In this document: positions 25,330 to 33,788 of the stretch, piece after piece
Position numbering within the stretch: the first letter of the stretch is position 1
Layout of the letters: each line of letters starts with the position of its first letter
Source: JBCCEV01 sp039030125
Lineage (GTDB): Bacteria; Pseudomonadota; Gammaproteobacteria; Ga0077536
Direction: 5' to 3'
Length of the DNA stretch: 44,627 nucleotides
Assembly: GCA_039030125.1 (NCBI GenBank)
Contig: JBCCEV010000010.1
Span: 1 to 44,627 of the forward strand
Made by a program: the position numbers and the translations under genes
Notes under the pieces: generated by a model
Told to the model about the DNA's origin: nothing
The model's database searches: none
What the model saw: the letters and a program-made list of their open reading frames with translations, nothing else

Positions 25330-26111
25330 AGCTGGCTATTTAACCACCGTTCGATACCAATAATGACGGCCTCATCGGAAGGATTGTCCACGATCACAGG
25401 TGGATAGGTGAAGCCCTGCTCGATGACTTGGCGCGCGATCCGTGAACTGACTACCAACATCTGCGTTTTAAACAGGTCCCGCAGTCCTTCACGTTTGAGC
25501 TTTGCGGTAAAGCTGGTCAAAACCTCGACGCTGCTTGCCAATGTGAGATCGGGACATTGAACATGGCTTGCGCCGAGGATCTCCCGCAGCGATACATCGG
25601 AGTGCCGCCTTTCGTAGCACTCACAATAGTGAACCTCCGCGCCGCGTTCGCGCAAAGATGCGCCGAGCAGCTCGCGACCGCCCAGGCCGCGAAAAATGAC
25701 GATTTGACGGTTTGCGATCGTGCGACGCTGCAGGGCGTCCAGCGCCAATAATCCTATCGAGCTAAATTCCTCGCTCGGCACTTCAATATTCGTAAACCCG
25801 CGGCCTTCCAGTGCCGCCGCGGTGCCTGAGCCCACGGCAAACGCCTTAACATTACCTGCATCAATATTCAGCGCTCTCAATGCTTTGACACCATGGATAA
25901 CGGCATTGCGACTGACAAAGATCAGGCAATGGGCATCGACGGCGCGCTTGGCGTTAGCCGCTACTTGCTCCTCACCCACTCGCGAGCGGATCGATAGCAT
26001 CGGGGCTCGGAGCGCGAGCCCCCGGCGCGCTTCTATCGCCTCGATCAGAGAATGAGCCTGTTCTTCAGGGCGGGTCACTAAAACGCTGAGCCCTGAAAAT
26101 GAAGGGCTCAT
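25326..26111 (-). CDS. hemD: Uroporphyrinogen-III synthase
   Basis: Cyclises hydroxymethylbilane to uroporphyrinogen III with inversion of ring D. The 261 residues have the two-domain, weakly conserved HemD pattern: VLVTRPEEQAHSLIEAIE at the N-terminus, IFVSRNAVIHGVKAL, FAVGSGTAAALEGRG and the C-terminal VVSSRIARQVIEQGF. A purine-rich GGAGGG precedes the ATG. The gene starts 13 bp after the hemC stop, and its own stop overlaps hemX. The order hemC-hemD-hemX-hemY is the standard gammaproteobacterial cluster. Confidence 0.95.
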   Translation of the reverse strand: MSPSFSGLSVLVTRPEEQAHSLIEAIEARRGLALRAPMLSIRSRVGEEQVAANAKRAVDAHCLIFVSRNAVIHGVKALRALNIDAGNVKAFAVGSGTAAALEGRGFTNIEVPSEEFSSIGLLALDALQRRTIANRQIVIFRGLGGRELLGASLRERGAEVHYCECYERRHSDVSLREILGASHVQCPDLTLASSVEVLTSFTAKLKREGLRDLFKTQMLVVSSRIARQVIEQGFTYPPVIVDNPSDEAVIIGIERWLNSQL

Positions 26112-26124
26112 CCTAACCCTCCAC

Positions 26125-27045
26125 CTAAAGTAGACCCGCTAAGATGCTATCGCCGCCCTGGGCGCGCAGTTGCTCAGCGACGCGCTTGCCAAGTTCTAAA
26201 CCCTCTTCAAGCGCCGCCATTTGCTCAACCTTCACCAAACGACCCCCGCTTGGATCAGCCAACACGGCACGGAGTCGGAGTTTACCGTTCTCGCAAGTGG
26301 CAAATCCGCCAAGCGGCATTTCACAAGAAGCGCCGAGCGCGTTGGCAAGAGCGCGTTCCGCCTGCACACAGCGCAAGGTGGGTTCATGATTCAAAGGCTC
26401 CAGCTCACCGATGAGTGCGTCACCCTCGCGCATCTGCAAACCGATTGCACCCTGGCCCACAGCCGGCAACATCAACGTCTCACTGATCACCGACATTCTT
26501 TGATCGATCAAATCAAGGCGTTCAAGCCCCGCGGCGGCTAAAACTACGGCATCCAAATCATCACCTCCAAGCTTCTCTAACCGGGTCGGCACGTTACCTC
26601 GCAAGCTTACGACACGCAGGTCGGGCCGGCGATGAAGAAGTTGACTTTGCCGGCGCAAGCTAGAGGTTCCAACCACCGCACCCTTGGCCAACTCATCGAT
26701 GGCGCCAGCTTGATCACAGACCAGCATGTCGCGTGGCTCCGCCCGCGTAATCATGACCGGGAGCAGCAAGCCGCCGGGCTGCTGCTGCGGAACATCCTTC
26801 ATCGAGTGAACCGCAATATCCGCTTCATCGTCGAGCAAGGCCCGTTCCAGCTCTTTTGTGAACAGACCTTTACCTCCGACTTTAGCCAGCGGCCGATCCA
26901 AAATGCGATCACCGGTGGTGGTGAACTCAATCAGCTCACAACTCAAGTCGGTATCAAGGTTGCCGATAGCTGCCGCGACATGCCGTGCCTGCCAAAGCGC
27001 TAGCTCTGATCCGCGGGTAGCAATGCGAATTCTGGCTTGCGCCAT
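26125..27045 (-). CDS. hemC: Porphobilinogen deaminase
   Basis: Joins four porphobilinogens into hydroxymethylbilane. The 306 residues include RIATRGSELALWQA at the N-terminus, VGGKGLFTKELE, AVHSMKDVP with the catalytic aspartate (Asp84), GTSSLRRQSQL, and the dipyrromethane cofactor cysteine Cys241 in LGASCEMPLGG. It heads the hem operon and is divergent from gshB. A promoter candidate (TTGCAA-16-TACCAT) reads into it from the shared gap. Confidence 0.97.
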   Translation of the reverse strand: MAQARIRIATRGSELALWQARHVAAAIGNLDTDLSCELIEFTTTGDRILDRPLAKVGGKGLFTKELERALLDDEADIAVHSMKDVPQQQPGGLLLPVMITRAEPRDMLVCDQAGAIDELAKGAVVGTSSLRRQSQLLHRRPDLRVVSLRGNVPTRLEKLGGDDLDAVVLAAAGLERLDLIDQRMSVISETLMLPAVGQGAIGLQMREGDALIGELEPLNHEPTLRCVQAERALANALGASCEMPLGGFATCENGKLRLRAVLADPSGGRLVKVEQMAALEEGLELGKRVAEQLRAQGGDSILAGLL

Positions 27046-27088
27046 AGCGGTAACCGGATGGTAGAGGAGCGGGCGATGCTAGCAGGTT

Positions 27089-27098
27089 TTGGTATGGT
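27089..27098 (+). promoter_or_regulatory. Possible extended -10 for gshB
   Basis: TGG followed by TATGGT (27093-27098) fits an extended -10 about 35 bases before the gshB start. No -35 is evident. It overlaps the hemC promoter candidate on the other strand. Confidence 0.25.
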
Positions 27099-27121
27099 AA
27101 GGTGCCGTAGTTTCCTTGCAA
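27094..27121 (-). promoter_or_regulatory. Promoter candidate for hemCDXY
   Basis: On the minus strand, TTGCAA (27121-27116) is followed after 16 bases by TACCAT (27099-27094). This is a good -35 with a fair -10, and the leader to hemC would be about 40 nt. Motif match only. Confidence 0.42.
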
Positions 27122-27132
27122 CACGAAGCCTT

Positions 27133-28089
27133 GTGAATTCACTCGCTGTCGCCGTGGTGATGGATCCCATAGCGGAAATCAATCCCAAGAAGGACACCAC
27201 TCTCGCTTTAATGTTGGCCGCGCAACGACGCGGACACCAGCTTCATTATTTGGAGCTCGATGACTTGTCGCTACGCGATGGCATTGCCTTTGGGAATGGC
27301 CAGAGCGTCACCGTCTACGACGATCTCGATCATTGGTTTGATTTCGGCAGCGCCAAATCGGAACGGCCGCTTGGCGAGTTTGATGTGATCTTGATGCGTA
27401 AGGATCCACCCTTTGACATGGAATTCGTGTTCACCACCTACCTGTTAGAACTTGCCGAGCAGCAAGGCGCCAAGGTCGTTAACCGGCCGCGGGGGATCCG
27501 CGACGCCAACGAGAAGCTTTTTACCGCCTGGTTCCCCGAGCTGTGCCCGCCAACCTTGGTGACGCGACGCTACGAGCAACTGCGGGCCTTTCTCTCCGAG
27601 CACAACGACATTGTCGTCAAACCCTTGGATGGTATGGGTGGCGCTTCTGTATTTCGAGTCCGTTGTGAGGACGATAACGTGGGCGTCATTTTCGAGACTC
27701 TGACCGCCCTGCAAACACGCTACTGCATGGCCCAGCGCTACCTCCCCGAAATCCGCGACGGCGATAAACGGGTGCTAATGATCGATGGAGAACCGGTCGA
27801 GTACGTCCTCGCGCGCATTCCCCCAGCCGGTGAATTACGAGGAAATTTGGCCGCTGGTGGAACCGGCGAGCCGCGCCCAATCAGCGCTGTCGATCGCGCT
27901 ATCTGTGAAAAGGTGGGCCCGCAATTGCGTCAACGTGGCCTGACCTTTGTGGGCCTTGATGTCATCGGATCATCGCTTACCGAGATCAACGTAACGAGCC
28001 CGACTTGCGTGCGAGAAATAGAGGCCCGCTTTGATATCGACATCGGCGAGCGGCTGTTCGAAGCGATCGAACGACAACTCGCGGTATGA
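27133..28089 (+). CDS. gshB: Glutathione synthetase
   Basis: ATP-grasp ligase adding glycine to gamma-glutamylcysteine. The family N-terminus (V/M)VMDPIAEINPKKD begins at about residue 9 when translation starts at GTG 27133. In-frame ATGs further upstream (for example 27094) would add non-conserved residues, so the GTG is preferred, giving 318 residues. VILMRKDPPFDMEF, VNRPRGIRDANEKL, KPLDGMGGASVFRV, RGNLAAGGTGEPRP and EINVTSPTCVREIE are the hallmark blocks and all are intact. It begins the long plus-strand run. Its product would supply glutathione for the glutaredoxin-like and GFA-family proteins encoded further on. Confidence 0.95.
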   Translation: MNSLAVAVVMDPIAEINPKKDTTLALMLAAQRRGHQLHYLELDDLSLRDGIAFGNGQSVTVYDDLDHWFDFGSAKSERPLGEFDVILMRKDPPFDMEFVFTTYLLELAEQQGAKVVNRPRGIRDANEKLFTAWFPELCPPTLVTRRYEQLRAFLSEHNDIVVKPLDGMGGASVFRVRCEDDNVGVIFETLTALQTRYCMAQRYLPEIRDGDKRVLMIDGEPVEYVLARIPPAGELRGNLAAGGTGEPRPISAVDRAICEKVGPQLRQRGLTFVGLDVIGSSLTEINVTSPTCVREIEARFDIDIGERLFEAIERQLAV

Positions 28090-29072
28090 CCGCAGCCGTC
28101 CTCGAGCCACAAGTTAACCCCGGCGACCGACTCGCGCTAACGCTCGCGCTGGCCGTTATCGCGCACGCGATCATTGTCTTGGGCGTCAGTTTCGCGCCCG
28201 AACCCTCGCCACGGTCTCGGTTCGAATCAATGGAGATCGTGTTAGTTGGCCAAACCTCCGAGCAAGCACCCGAAGACGCTGAGGTACTGGCTCAAGCTAA
28301 CCTGGTGGGCGGCGGCAATAGTGATGACGATGTGCGTCCCAGCGCGCCGTTAGAAGCGCCGCTACCGGCTAGCGAACCCGAGATCGCCGCGGCCGCGCCT
28401 AATCCCAACGAAATCCCGCGCGAGGTCCAAGAAGCGGACCAAAAAGAGGTACAAACGAAGGCGCGTGCCGCACCGGCGGCAAGCGAAGTAGACCAAACAA
28501 CAAGTGCCCCGCTAGCCAAGGTCGTCGACAACCCGCAAGCACCACTGGCCGCCGGTCGGGACACGGCAGCGGAGGAAGAAGTGGGTGAGCAACCCACACA
28601 GAGACCGCAGGTGTCCCGCAAGCTTCCCAGTGCCGCCGAACTCCTAACCCGGTCTTTCGCCCTTGCGAGTCTCAATGCGGAGCTCCAACAGCGCCTGGAG
28701 AATCGGGCCAAGCGGCCACGGCGAAAATATATATCGGCAAACACGCGCGAGAGCATTTACGCGGCTTATATGGATGCTTGGATCCGCAAGGTCGAGCGGA
28801 TCGGTAATTTGAACTATCCTGATGAAGCACGTCGCAGCGAGATATCTGGGCGAGTGCTGCTCGATGTCGCATTGAAAGAAGACGGTTCAGTCCTCGACAT
28901 CACGGTGCGCCGGTCCTCGGGGCATAAGGTTCTCGATGACGCAGCGGTGCGGATCGTCGGTCTGGCCTCCCCATTTGCCCCATTTCCCGACAAAATTGCG
29001 CGCGAGGTTGATGAGCTACACATTACGCGTACCTGGAACTTCACCTACGACGCTAAGTTCGAAAGGCGTTAA
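28086..29072 (+). CDS. tonB: TonB-family energy transducer
   Basis: A 328-residue protein with a membrane anchor (about 17-37), a long linker rich in alanine, proline and glutamate, a basic helical patch (KRPRRKYISANTR) and a C-terminal TonB domain (about 235-325) with YPDEARRSEISGRVLLDVALKEDG and the RRSSGHKVLDDAAVRIV stretch. It should transmit proton-motive force from ExbBD to an outer-membrane partner; exbBD are not in the window. The position between gshB and algH is that of Pseudomonas tonB3, which has been linked to twitching motility. The start overlaps the gshB stop (ATGA). Confidence 0.9.
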   Translation: MTAAVLEPQVNPGDRLALTLALAVIAHAIIVLGVSFAPEPSPRSRFESMEIVLVGQTSEQAPEDAEVLAQANLVGGGNSDDDVRPSAPLEAPLPASEPEIAAAAPNPNEIPREVQEADQKEVQTKARAAPAASEVDQTTSAPLAKVVDNPQAPLAAGRDTAAEEEVGEQPTQRPQVSRKLPSAAELLTRSFALASLNAELQQRLENRAKRPRRKYISANTRESIYAAYMDAWIRKVERIGNLNYPDEARRSEISGRVLLDVALKEDGSVLDITVRRSSGHKVLDDAAVRIVGLASPFAPFPDKIAREVDELHITRTWNFTYDAKFERR

Positions 29073-29118
29073 TGTTTCCTTGTCAGTGGTTCGTCAAATC
29101 GTGAATACTAGACCCCCG

Positions 29119-29673
29119 ATGCCGCTTAACCTCACCAATCAATTTCTGATCGCGATGCCGCAGATGGGCGACCCCAACTTCTCGCGAACCGTGACCTATG
29201 TATGCGCTCACAACGACGAAGGCGCGATGGGGATCGTCATCAATCGGCCGTTGGAAATCGATTTGCGAGAAATATTCTCGCAAATGGATCTGAGCTTAGA
29301 TCAAAACCTTGACCGCAAACCCATCTACAACGGCGGGCCGGTGCAACAAGATCGCGGTTTTGTCATTCACCGTCCCGCAGCCGAATGGGGTTCTACTTTG
29401 CAAGTGGGTACCGATATTGGTGTGTCCACCTCCAGGGATATTTTGGAAGCTATGGCGGCGGGGGAAGGACCGAATGAATCTTTGGTCGCGCTGGGCTATG
29501 CGGGTTGGGATGCGGGCCAGTTGGAAGCCGAATTTTCCCAAAACGCCTGGCTCAGCGGCCCGGCTGATAGCGAGATCCTGTTTTCCACGCCCGCCGGCAA
29601 GCGCTGGGATGAGGCTGCACGTTTGTTAGGCGTGGATTTGTCTTCAATGTCGCATGACGTCGGTCACGCCTGA
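29119..29673 (+). CDS. algH: YqgE/AlgH family protein
   Basis: A 184-residue cytoplasmic protein of the UPF0301 family. MPLNLTNQFLIAMPQMGDPNFSRTV, HNDEGAMGIVINRPLE, the YNGGPVQQDRGFVIH core and GYAGWDAGQLEAE are all typical. Its function is unresolved; it was named after alginate regulation in Pseudomonas. A GTG at 29101 is an alternative start six codons upstream. ATG 29119 fits the alignment, though neither has a clear ribosome site. The last 20 bp overlap ruvX. Confidence 0.95.
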   Translation: MPLNLTNQFLIAMPQMGDPNFSRTVTYVCAHNDEGAMGIVINRPLEIDLREIFSQMDLSLDQNLDRKPIYNGGPVQQDRGFVIHRPAAEWGSTLQVGTDIGVSTSRDILEAMAAGEGPNESLVALGYAGWDAGQLEAEFSQNAWLSGPADSEILFSTPAGKRWDEAARLLGVDLSSMSHDVGHA

Positions 29674-30082
29674 TCCCGACGCGCAACAATCGCAAACTGT
29701 GCTGGGTCTGGATTACGGCGCCAAGCGTATTGGCGTGGCGGTTGGCGAGACCTTGGCCGGTAGCGCGCGGCCGCTTAGCACCTTGCGTGCGGTGAACGGC
29801 AAACCAAACTGGCCGGCGCTGGGTGAGATTGTTCAACAATGGCGGCCATCCGTTGTCGTTATTGGAATGCCGCGCGCCGCTCACGGGGAAACGCACACCC
29901 TCCAACCCGCCATCGAACGCTTTGCCCGACAAGTCGCCGGCCGCTTTAAATTGCCAACACAGTTCGTTGATGAATCGTTGTCCAGCATCGCCGCCGAAGA
30001 ACTCCAGGCCGCAAACGCCGAGATCGATGCACGAGCGGCGTGTATCATTCTGCAAACCTATTTCTCTGAAATACTAAGCTGA
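29654..30082 (+). CDS. ruvX: RuvX/YqgF, RNase H-fold nuclease
   Basis: Holliday-junction resolvase-like nuclease, implicated mainly in 16S rRNA 5'-end maturation. The 142 residues show the metal-binding Asp20 in GLDYGAKRIGVAV, IGMPRAAHG, VDESLSS (Asp106/Glu107) and Asp125 in DARAACIILQ. The usual DER motif reads DES here, with arginine replaced by serine. The start lies inside algH (20-bp overlap), and the stop overlaps the pyrR start by one base (TGATG), so the three genes are translationally linked. Confidence 0.94.
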   Translation: MTSVTPDPDAQQSQTVLGLDYGAKRIGVAVGETLAGSARPLSTLRAVNGKPNWPALGEIVQQWRPSVVVIGMPRAAHGETHTLQPAIERFARQVAGRFKLPTQFVDESLSSIAAEELQAANAEIDARAACIILQTYFSEILS

Positions 30083-30603
30083 TGCCCACCGAAGCAGAAA
30101 ATATTGATGTGATTCAGTCACTTGAGTCTATGGCCGGGGATATCGAGCGTCGCTTAGAAGAGTTCCAACGCAGCGACCCAGCCTTGATCGGGATCCGTAC
30201 CGGCGGGGTGTGGTTGGCCGACCATCTCCACCAATCGATGGCACTGAAAGAGCCATTGGGCGAGTTAAACATCTCTTTTTATCGAGACGATTTCTCACAA
30301 ATCGGCATGCACCCCACCGTCGAACCGAGCCAGTTACCTTTCGATATTGATGGCCGCCACCTGATATTGGTGGACGATATCCTCTACACCGGACGCACGA
30401 TTCGTGCGGCAATGAACGAGATATTCGACTACGGCCGGCCACAGTCCGTGCTGCTCGCGGTACTGGTCGACAGACGCTGTCATGAGTTGCCGATCCGCCC
30501 CGATGTCGCCGCTTGCACGCTCAGCTTAGAAGCCGGCGAGCATGTTAAACTGCTCGGACCCGACGACCTCCGTCTTGAGATTTGCGAGCAAACGAACAAA
30601 TAA
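30082..30603 (+). CDS. pyrR: PyrR, pyrimidine operon regulator / uracil phosphoribosyltransferase homologue
   Basis: A 173-residue type I phosphoribosyltransferase-fold protein. The PRPP-binding loop is LILVDDILYTGRT (94-106), preceded by GIRTGGVWLA and the ISFYRDDFS flexible loop. In Bacillus PyrR binds pyr mRNA and causes attenuation. In gammaproteobacteria such as Pseudomonas it precedes pyrBC' and its regulatory role differs. I see no typical PyrR anti-antiterminator in the 79-bp pyrR-pyrB gap. It starts on the last base of ruvX. Confidence 0.94.
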   Translation: MPTEAENIDVIQSLESMAGDIERRLEEFQRSDPALIGIRTGGVWLADHLHQSMALKEPLGELNISFYRDDFSQIGMHPTVEPSQLPFDIDGRHLILVDDILYTGRTIRAAMNEIFDYGRPQSVLLAVLVDRRCHELPIRPDVAACTLSLEAGEHVKLLGPDDLRLEICEQTNK

Positions 30604-30682
30604 CGGTTCAACAATTCCGCGCGACGATTATTCGCACCGCTGCTTCCATTCTATTTTCCCAAAGCCTGCGCGCTGAGTGCCA

Positions 30683-31654
30683 ATGAGCAGCGTCGATCTC
30701 CAGCTTAACGACGACGGTCAACTCAAACACTTCCTTTCGATCGAAGGCCTCTCAAAAGCCCTTCTCCAAGAGATCCTCGACAACGCTGAACGCTTCACGA
30801 CGGTTGGCGATCGCGCGATCAAGAAGGTACCTCTACTGCGCGGCAAGACCGTCGTAAATCTGTTTTTCGAACCCAGCACCCGAACCCGATCGACCTTTGA
30901 ATTAGCCGCCAAGCGTTTATCCGCCGATGTAATGAACATCAATGTCGCCGAGAGCGCGACACGCAAGGGCGAATCCTTGGCTGACACTTTGCGGACGCTC
31001 GAAGCGATGGCTTGCGACATGTTCGTGGTACGCCATCAAAACAGCGGTGCTTCATTTTTTATCGCTCAACAGGTGGCGCCGCACATCGGCGTGGTGAATG
31101 CCGGCGACGGTCGGCATTCGCACCCAACCCAGGCGATGCTCGATATGTTCTCGATCCGGCGGCATAAACCAGATTTTGAAGCCCTTAAAGTCGCGATCGT
31201 TGGCGATGTCACCCACTCAAGAGTCGCACGCTCCGAGATCCAGGCACTACGCGCACTGGGTGTCCCAGACATTCGCGTGGTTGGCCCAAAAACCTTGATC
31301 CCGGCAGGCATCGAATCGATGGGTGTTTCGGTATTCCATAAGCTCGAGGCCGGCATCGCCGACGCTGACGTTGTGATCATGCTGCGGCTGCAAGAAGAAC
31401 GAATGCAAAGCGCATTGCTGCCCAGCGGCAACGAATATTTCAAGGAGTTCGGTCTCACCGAGCGGCGTTTGCGGCACGCCGCGAAAGACGCCATCGTCAT
31501 GCATCCCGGACCAATCAACCGGGGCGTGGAAATTGAATCCGCCGTAGCCGATGGTCCGCAATCGGTGATCCTCGAGCAAGTGACTAATGGGATCGCGATC
31601 CGCATGGCGGTGATGTCGATGGTGATGGGAACGCAGGTGGCGGCCAACCGATGA
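30683..31654 (+). CDS. pyrB: Aspartate carbamoyltransferase catalytic subunit
   Basis: First committed step of pyrimidine synthesis. The 323 residues contain the carbamoyl-phosphate loop STRTRS (65-70), the HPTQAMLD motif beginning at His147, and VMHPGPINRGVEI near the C-terminus. A GTG two codons upstream (30677) is an alternative start. The N-terminal extension of about 15 residues before LKHFLSIEGL is typical of class A enzymes, which assemble with inactive dihydroorotase (PyrC') as a dodecamer. That agrees with the pseudo-dihydroorotase gene overlapping its stop by 4 bp. No pyrI is present. Confidence 0.96.
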   Translation: MSSVDLQLNDDGQLKHFLSIEGLSKALLQEILDNAERFTTVGDRAIKKVPLLRGKTVVNLFFEPSTRTRSTFELAAKRLSADVMNINVAESATRKGESLADTLRTLEAMACDMFVVRHQNSGASFFIAQQVAPHIGVVNAGDGRHSHPTQAMLDMFSIRRHKPDFEALKVAIVGDVTHSRVARSEIQALRALGVPDIRVVGPKTLIPAGIESMGVSVFHKLEAGIADADVVIMLRLQEERMQSALLPSGNEYFKEFGLTERRLRHAAKDAIVMHPGPINRGVEIESAVADGPQSVILEQVTNGIAIRMAVMSMVMGTQVAANR

Positions 31655-32931
31655 AGTTAAGGATCAAGAGGGGGCGCCTGGTCGATCCGTTTAACAACAT
31701 CGACGAGGTACGCGATGTCTACATCGCTGATCGCGTCATTGCGGGAACCGGACGAAGCCCCTCCGGGTTCACCGCCGATGAAGAAATTAATGCGCAGGGA
31801 CTGGTGGTGTGTCCCGGTTTCGTCGATTTGGGCGCCCGCCTGCGCGAACCCGGCTACGAGTACAAAGCCACCCTCGCGAGCGAACTTCGCGCCGCGGCGG
31901 CCGGTGGTTTCACCAGCGTTTGCTGCACCCCGGATACCGATCCCGTTATCGACAACGACGCGGTTGTGGAGTCCGTGCTGCGCAGAGCCCGCAGCTTGCG
32001 CACCGTTCGTCTTTATTGCATTGGCGCTTTGACCCGTAACCTGGACGGACAGGTACTTTCGGAAATGGGCGCGCTTCGCGATGCCGGCTGCATCGCGGTC
32101 AGTAACGTTGACAGCGCGGTCATGGACACTCACGTCTTACGCCAAGCTTTAACCTACGCGGCAGGCTTGGAAATGACAGTTTTCATGCACAGCGAAGACC
32201 CATGGTTAGCGCGCCAGGGTGTAATGCACGAAGGTGAGATCTCGGCGCGACTCGGCTTGCCTGGTATCCCGGTAGCGGCAGAGGCAATCGGTCTTTCGCG
32301 CGATCTCGCACTCATCGCCGAAAGCGGTGTACATGCCCATATCCGCGGGATCTCTAGTGCGCCGGCGGTACGTTTGCTACGAGACGCCCGGCGGCAGGGG
32401 TTACCGGTGAGCAGCGACGTGGCGCTCGCGAACTTGTGTTTAAGCGAAGAAAACCTCATCGGGTACGACCCTAATTACCATTTACGGCCGCCGTTGCGAG
32501 CGAAAGCCGATCGCCGCGCGCTGACCAACGCACTCGCCAACAGCGCTATCGATGCGATCTGCGCAGATCACCAACCGCATGATAAAGATGCGAAGTCGGC
32601 GCCTTTCAGCGCCACAGAGTCGGGCGCATCAATGTTCGACACCTTGCTTCCTAAATTGCTGTCGTTGCAGTCGCCGAGCAAGTTGCCGCTCGGTCAGTTG
32701 ATCCGCGCGATGACAATTGGCCCGGCCCAAATTCTAGGACTAAATGCCGGCCATCTGAGCCGTAATGCGCCGGCCGACGTATGCATTTTCGACCCCGATC
32801 ACGAATGGCTCGCGCATCCAGATAACTTTGTCAGTGTCGGAAAGAACTCACCGTTTTTAAATGAAATGATGCGCGGCAAAGCGGTGATCACAATCGTTGA
32901 TGGCCGCGTCGTTTATCGCGCTGACATCTAA
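31651..32931 (+). CDS. pyrC: PyrC', dihydroorotase homologue without the zinc HxH motif
   Basis: A 426-residue amidohydrolase-fold protein matching class I dihydroorotases, but the metal-binding DxHxH is changed. PGFVDLGARLREPG has Gly61 and Arg63 where the two histidines should be. Other site residues persist: His in MHSED, VHAH, and DHQPHDKDAK. Pseudomonas PyrC' has the same loss, is inactive, and is required structurally for the PyrB dodecamer, so this protein is probably a scaffold for PyrB. A real dihydroorotase should be encoded elsewhere. It overlaps pyrB by 4 bp (ATGA), and its TAA overlaps the next ATG by one base. Confidence 0.92.
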   Translation: MKLRIKRGRLVDPFNNIDEVRDVYIADRVIAGTGRSPSGFTADEEINAQGLVVCPGFVDLGARLREPGYEYKATLASELRAAAAGGFTSVCCTPDTDPVIDNDAVVESVLRRARSLRTVRLYCIGALTRNLDGQVLSEMGALRDAGCIAVSNVDSAVMDTHVLRQALTYAAGLEMTVFMHSEDPWLARQGVMHEGEISARLGLPGIPVAAEAIGLSRDLALIAESGVHAHIRGISSAPAVRLLRDARRQGLPVSSDVALANLCLSEENLIGYDPNYHLRPPLRAKADRRALTNALANSAIDAICADHQPHDKDAKSAPFSATESGASMFDTLLPKLLSLQSPSKLPLGQLIRAMTIGPAQILGLNAGHLSRNAPADVCIFDPDHEWLAHPDNFVSVGKNSPFLNEMMRGKAVITIVDGRVVYRADI

Positions 32932-33788
32932 TGAACCGCAACAGCATTTTTATGTGTGAAGGAGAGGTCCTTCACAACCAAGCGCTGGACGACCAGCAGT
33001 TCTTGATTCGCGTGAGTGCGCCTGAAATTGTGGCGCACGCGCTGCCGGGCCATTTTGTACACATCCAATGCTCGGCGTCCCTGCCGCTGCGCCGGCCAAT
33101 GTCGATCATGCGCATCGGTCCAAAGCAGGGCTGGTTCGAGTTTCTGTTTAAGATCCATGGTCGCGGAACCGAACAATTGGCGCGCTCAGTATCAGGTGAG
33201 AAAGTTTCCTGTCTAGGTCCTATCGGCGTGCCGTTTAGACTGCAGGGTTATCAAGCGCGACCGGTCCTTATCGGCGGCGGCGTCGGGATCCCGCCAATGA
33301 TCTTCCTGGCCGAGCATATGCGCAATTTGAACAATGTCTCGCCAGTAGTGATGATGGGTTCGGAGATCAACTTCCCCTTTACCGTCAAACCTTCCAAGCT
33401 GTTACTACCCGACGCTCCGGCCGAAGCGATCGCCTGTATGCCGTTGTTAGACGATTGGGGAATTCCATCGCGGCTTGCGACTCACAGTGGTTTTGCTGGT
33501 TGCTACGAAGGCTTCGTCACCGATCTCGCCCGCGCGTACATCTCACAACAAGAACAAGAAAGCCTTGAGATTTTTGCCTGTGGCCCAACGCCGATGCTGA
33601 AAGCCGTGCGAGAACTAGCGCTCGATTTTGATCTCCCCTGCCAAATTTCCTTGGAAGAACATATGGCTTGCGCAGTTGGGGGTTGCGCGGGTTGTAACGT
33701 GCGTGTCTTGACGGAGGCCGGGCCCGCGATGAAAAGGGTCTGTGTCGACGGCCCGGTTTTCGAGGCGCGAGACGTTCAATTCCAATGA
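32931..33788 (+). CDS. pyrK: PyrK-like FAD / 2Fe-2S electron-transfer protein
   Basis: A 285-residue protein of the ferredoxin-reductase fold. An FAD-binding RRPMSIM (54-60) is followed by the NAD-binding GGGVGIPP (115-122), then CGPTPMLKAV, and a C-terminal iron-sulfur site with Cys247, Cys252, Cys255 and Cys271 (C-x4-C-x2-C-x15-C) ending KRVCVDGPVF. This matches PyrK, the subunit that lets class 1B dihydroorotate dehydrogenase use NAD. No pyrD lies beside it, and gammaproteobacteria generally use the quinone-linked PyrD, which needs no PyrK. It may work with a distant pyrD or with another partner. The start overlaps the pyrC' stop and the end overlaps the next gene by 4 bp. Confidence 0.82.
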   Translation: MNRNSIFMCEGEVLHNQALDDQQFLIRVSAPEIVAHALPGHFVHIQCSASLPLRRPMSIMRIGPKQGWFEFLFKIHGRGTEQLARSVSGEKVSCLGPIGVPFRLQGYQARPVLIGGGVGIPPMIFLAEHMRNLNNVSPVVMMGSEINFPFTVKPSKLLLPDAPAEAIACMPLLDDWGIPSRLATHSGFAGCYEGFVTDLARAYISQQEQESLEIFACGPTPMLKAVRELALDFDLPCQISLEEHMACAVGGCAGCNVRVLTEAGPAMKRVCVDGPVFEARDVQFQ

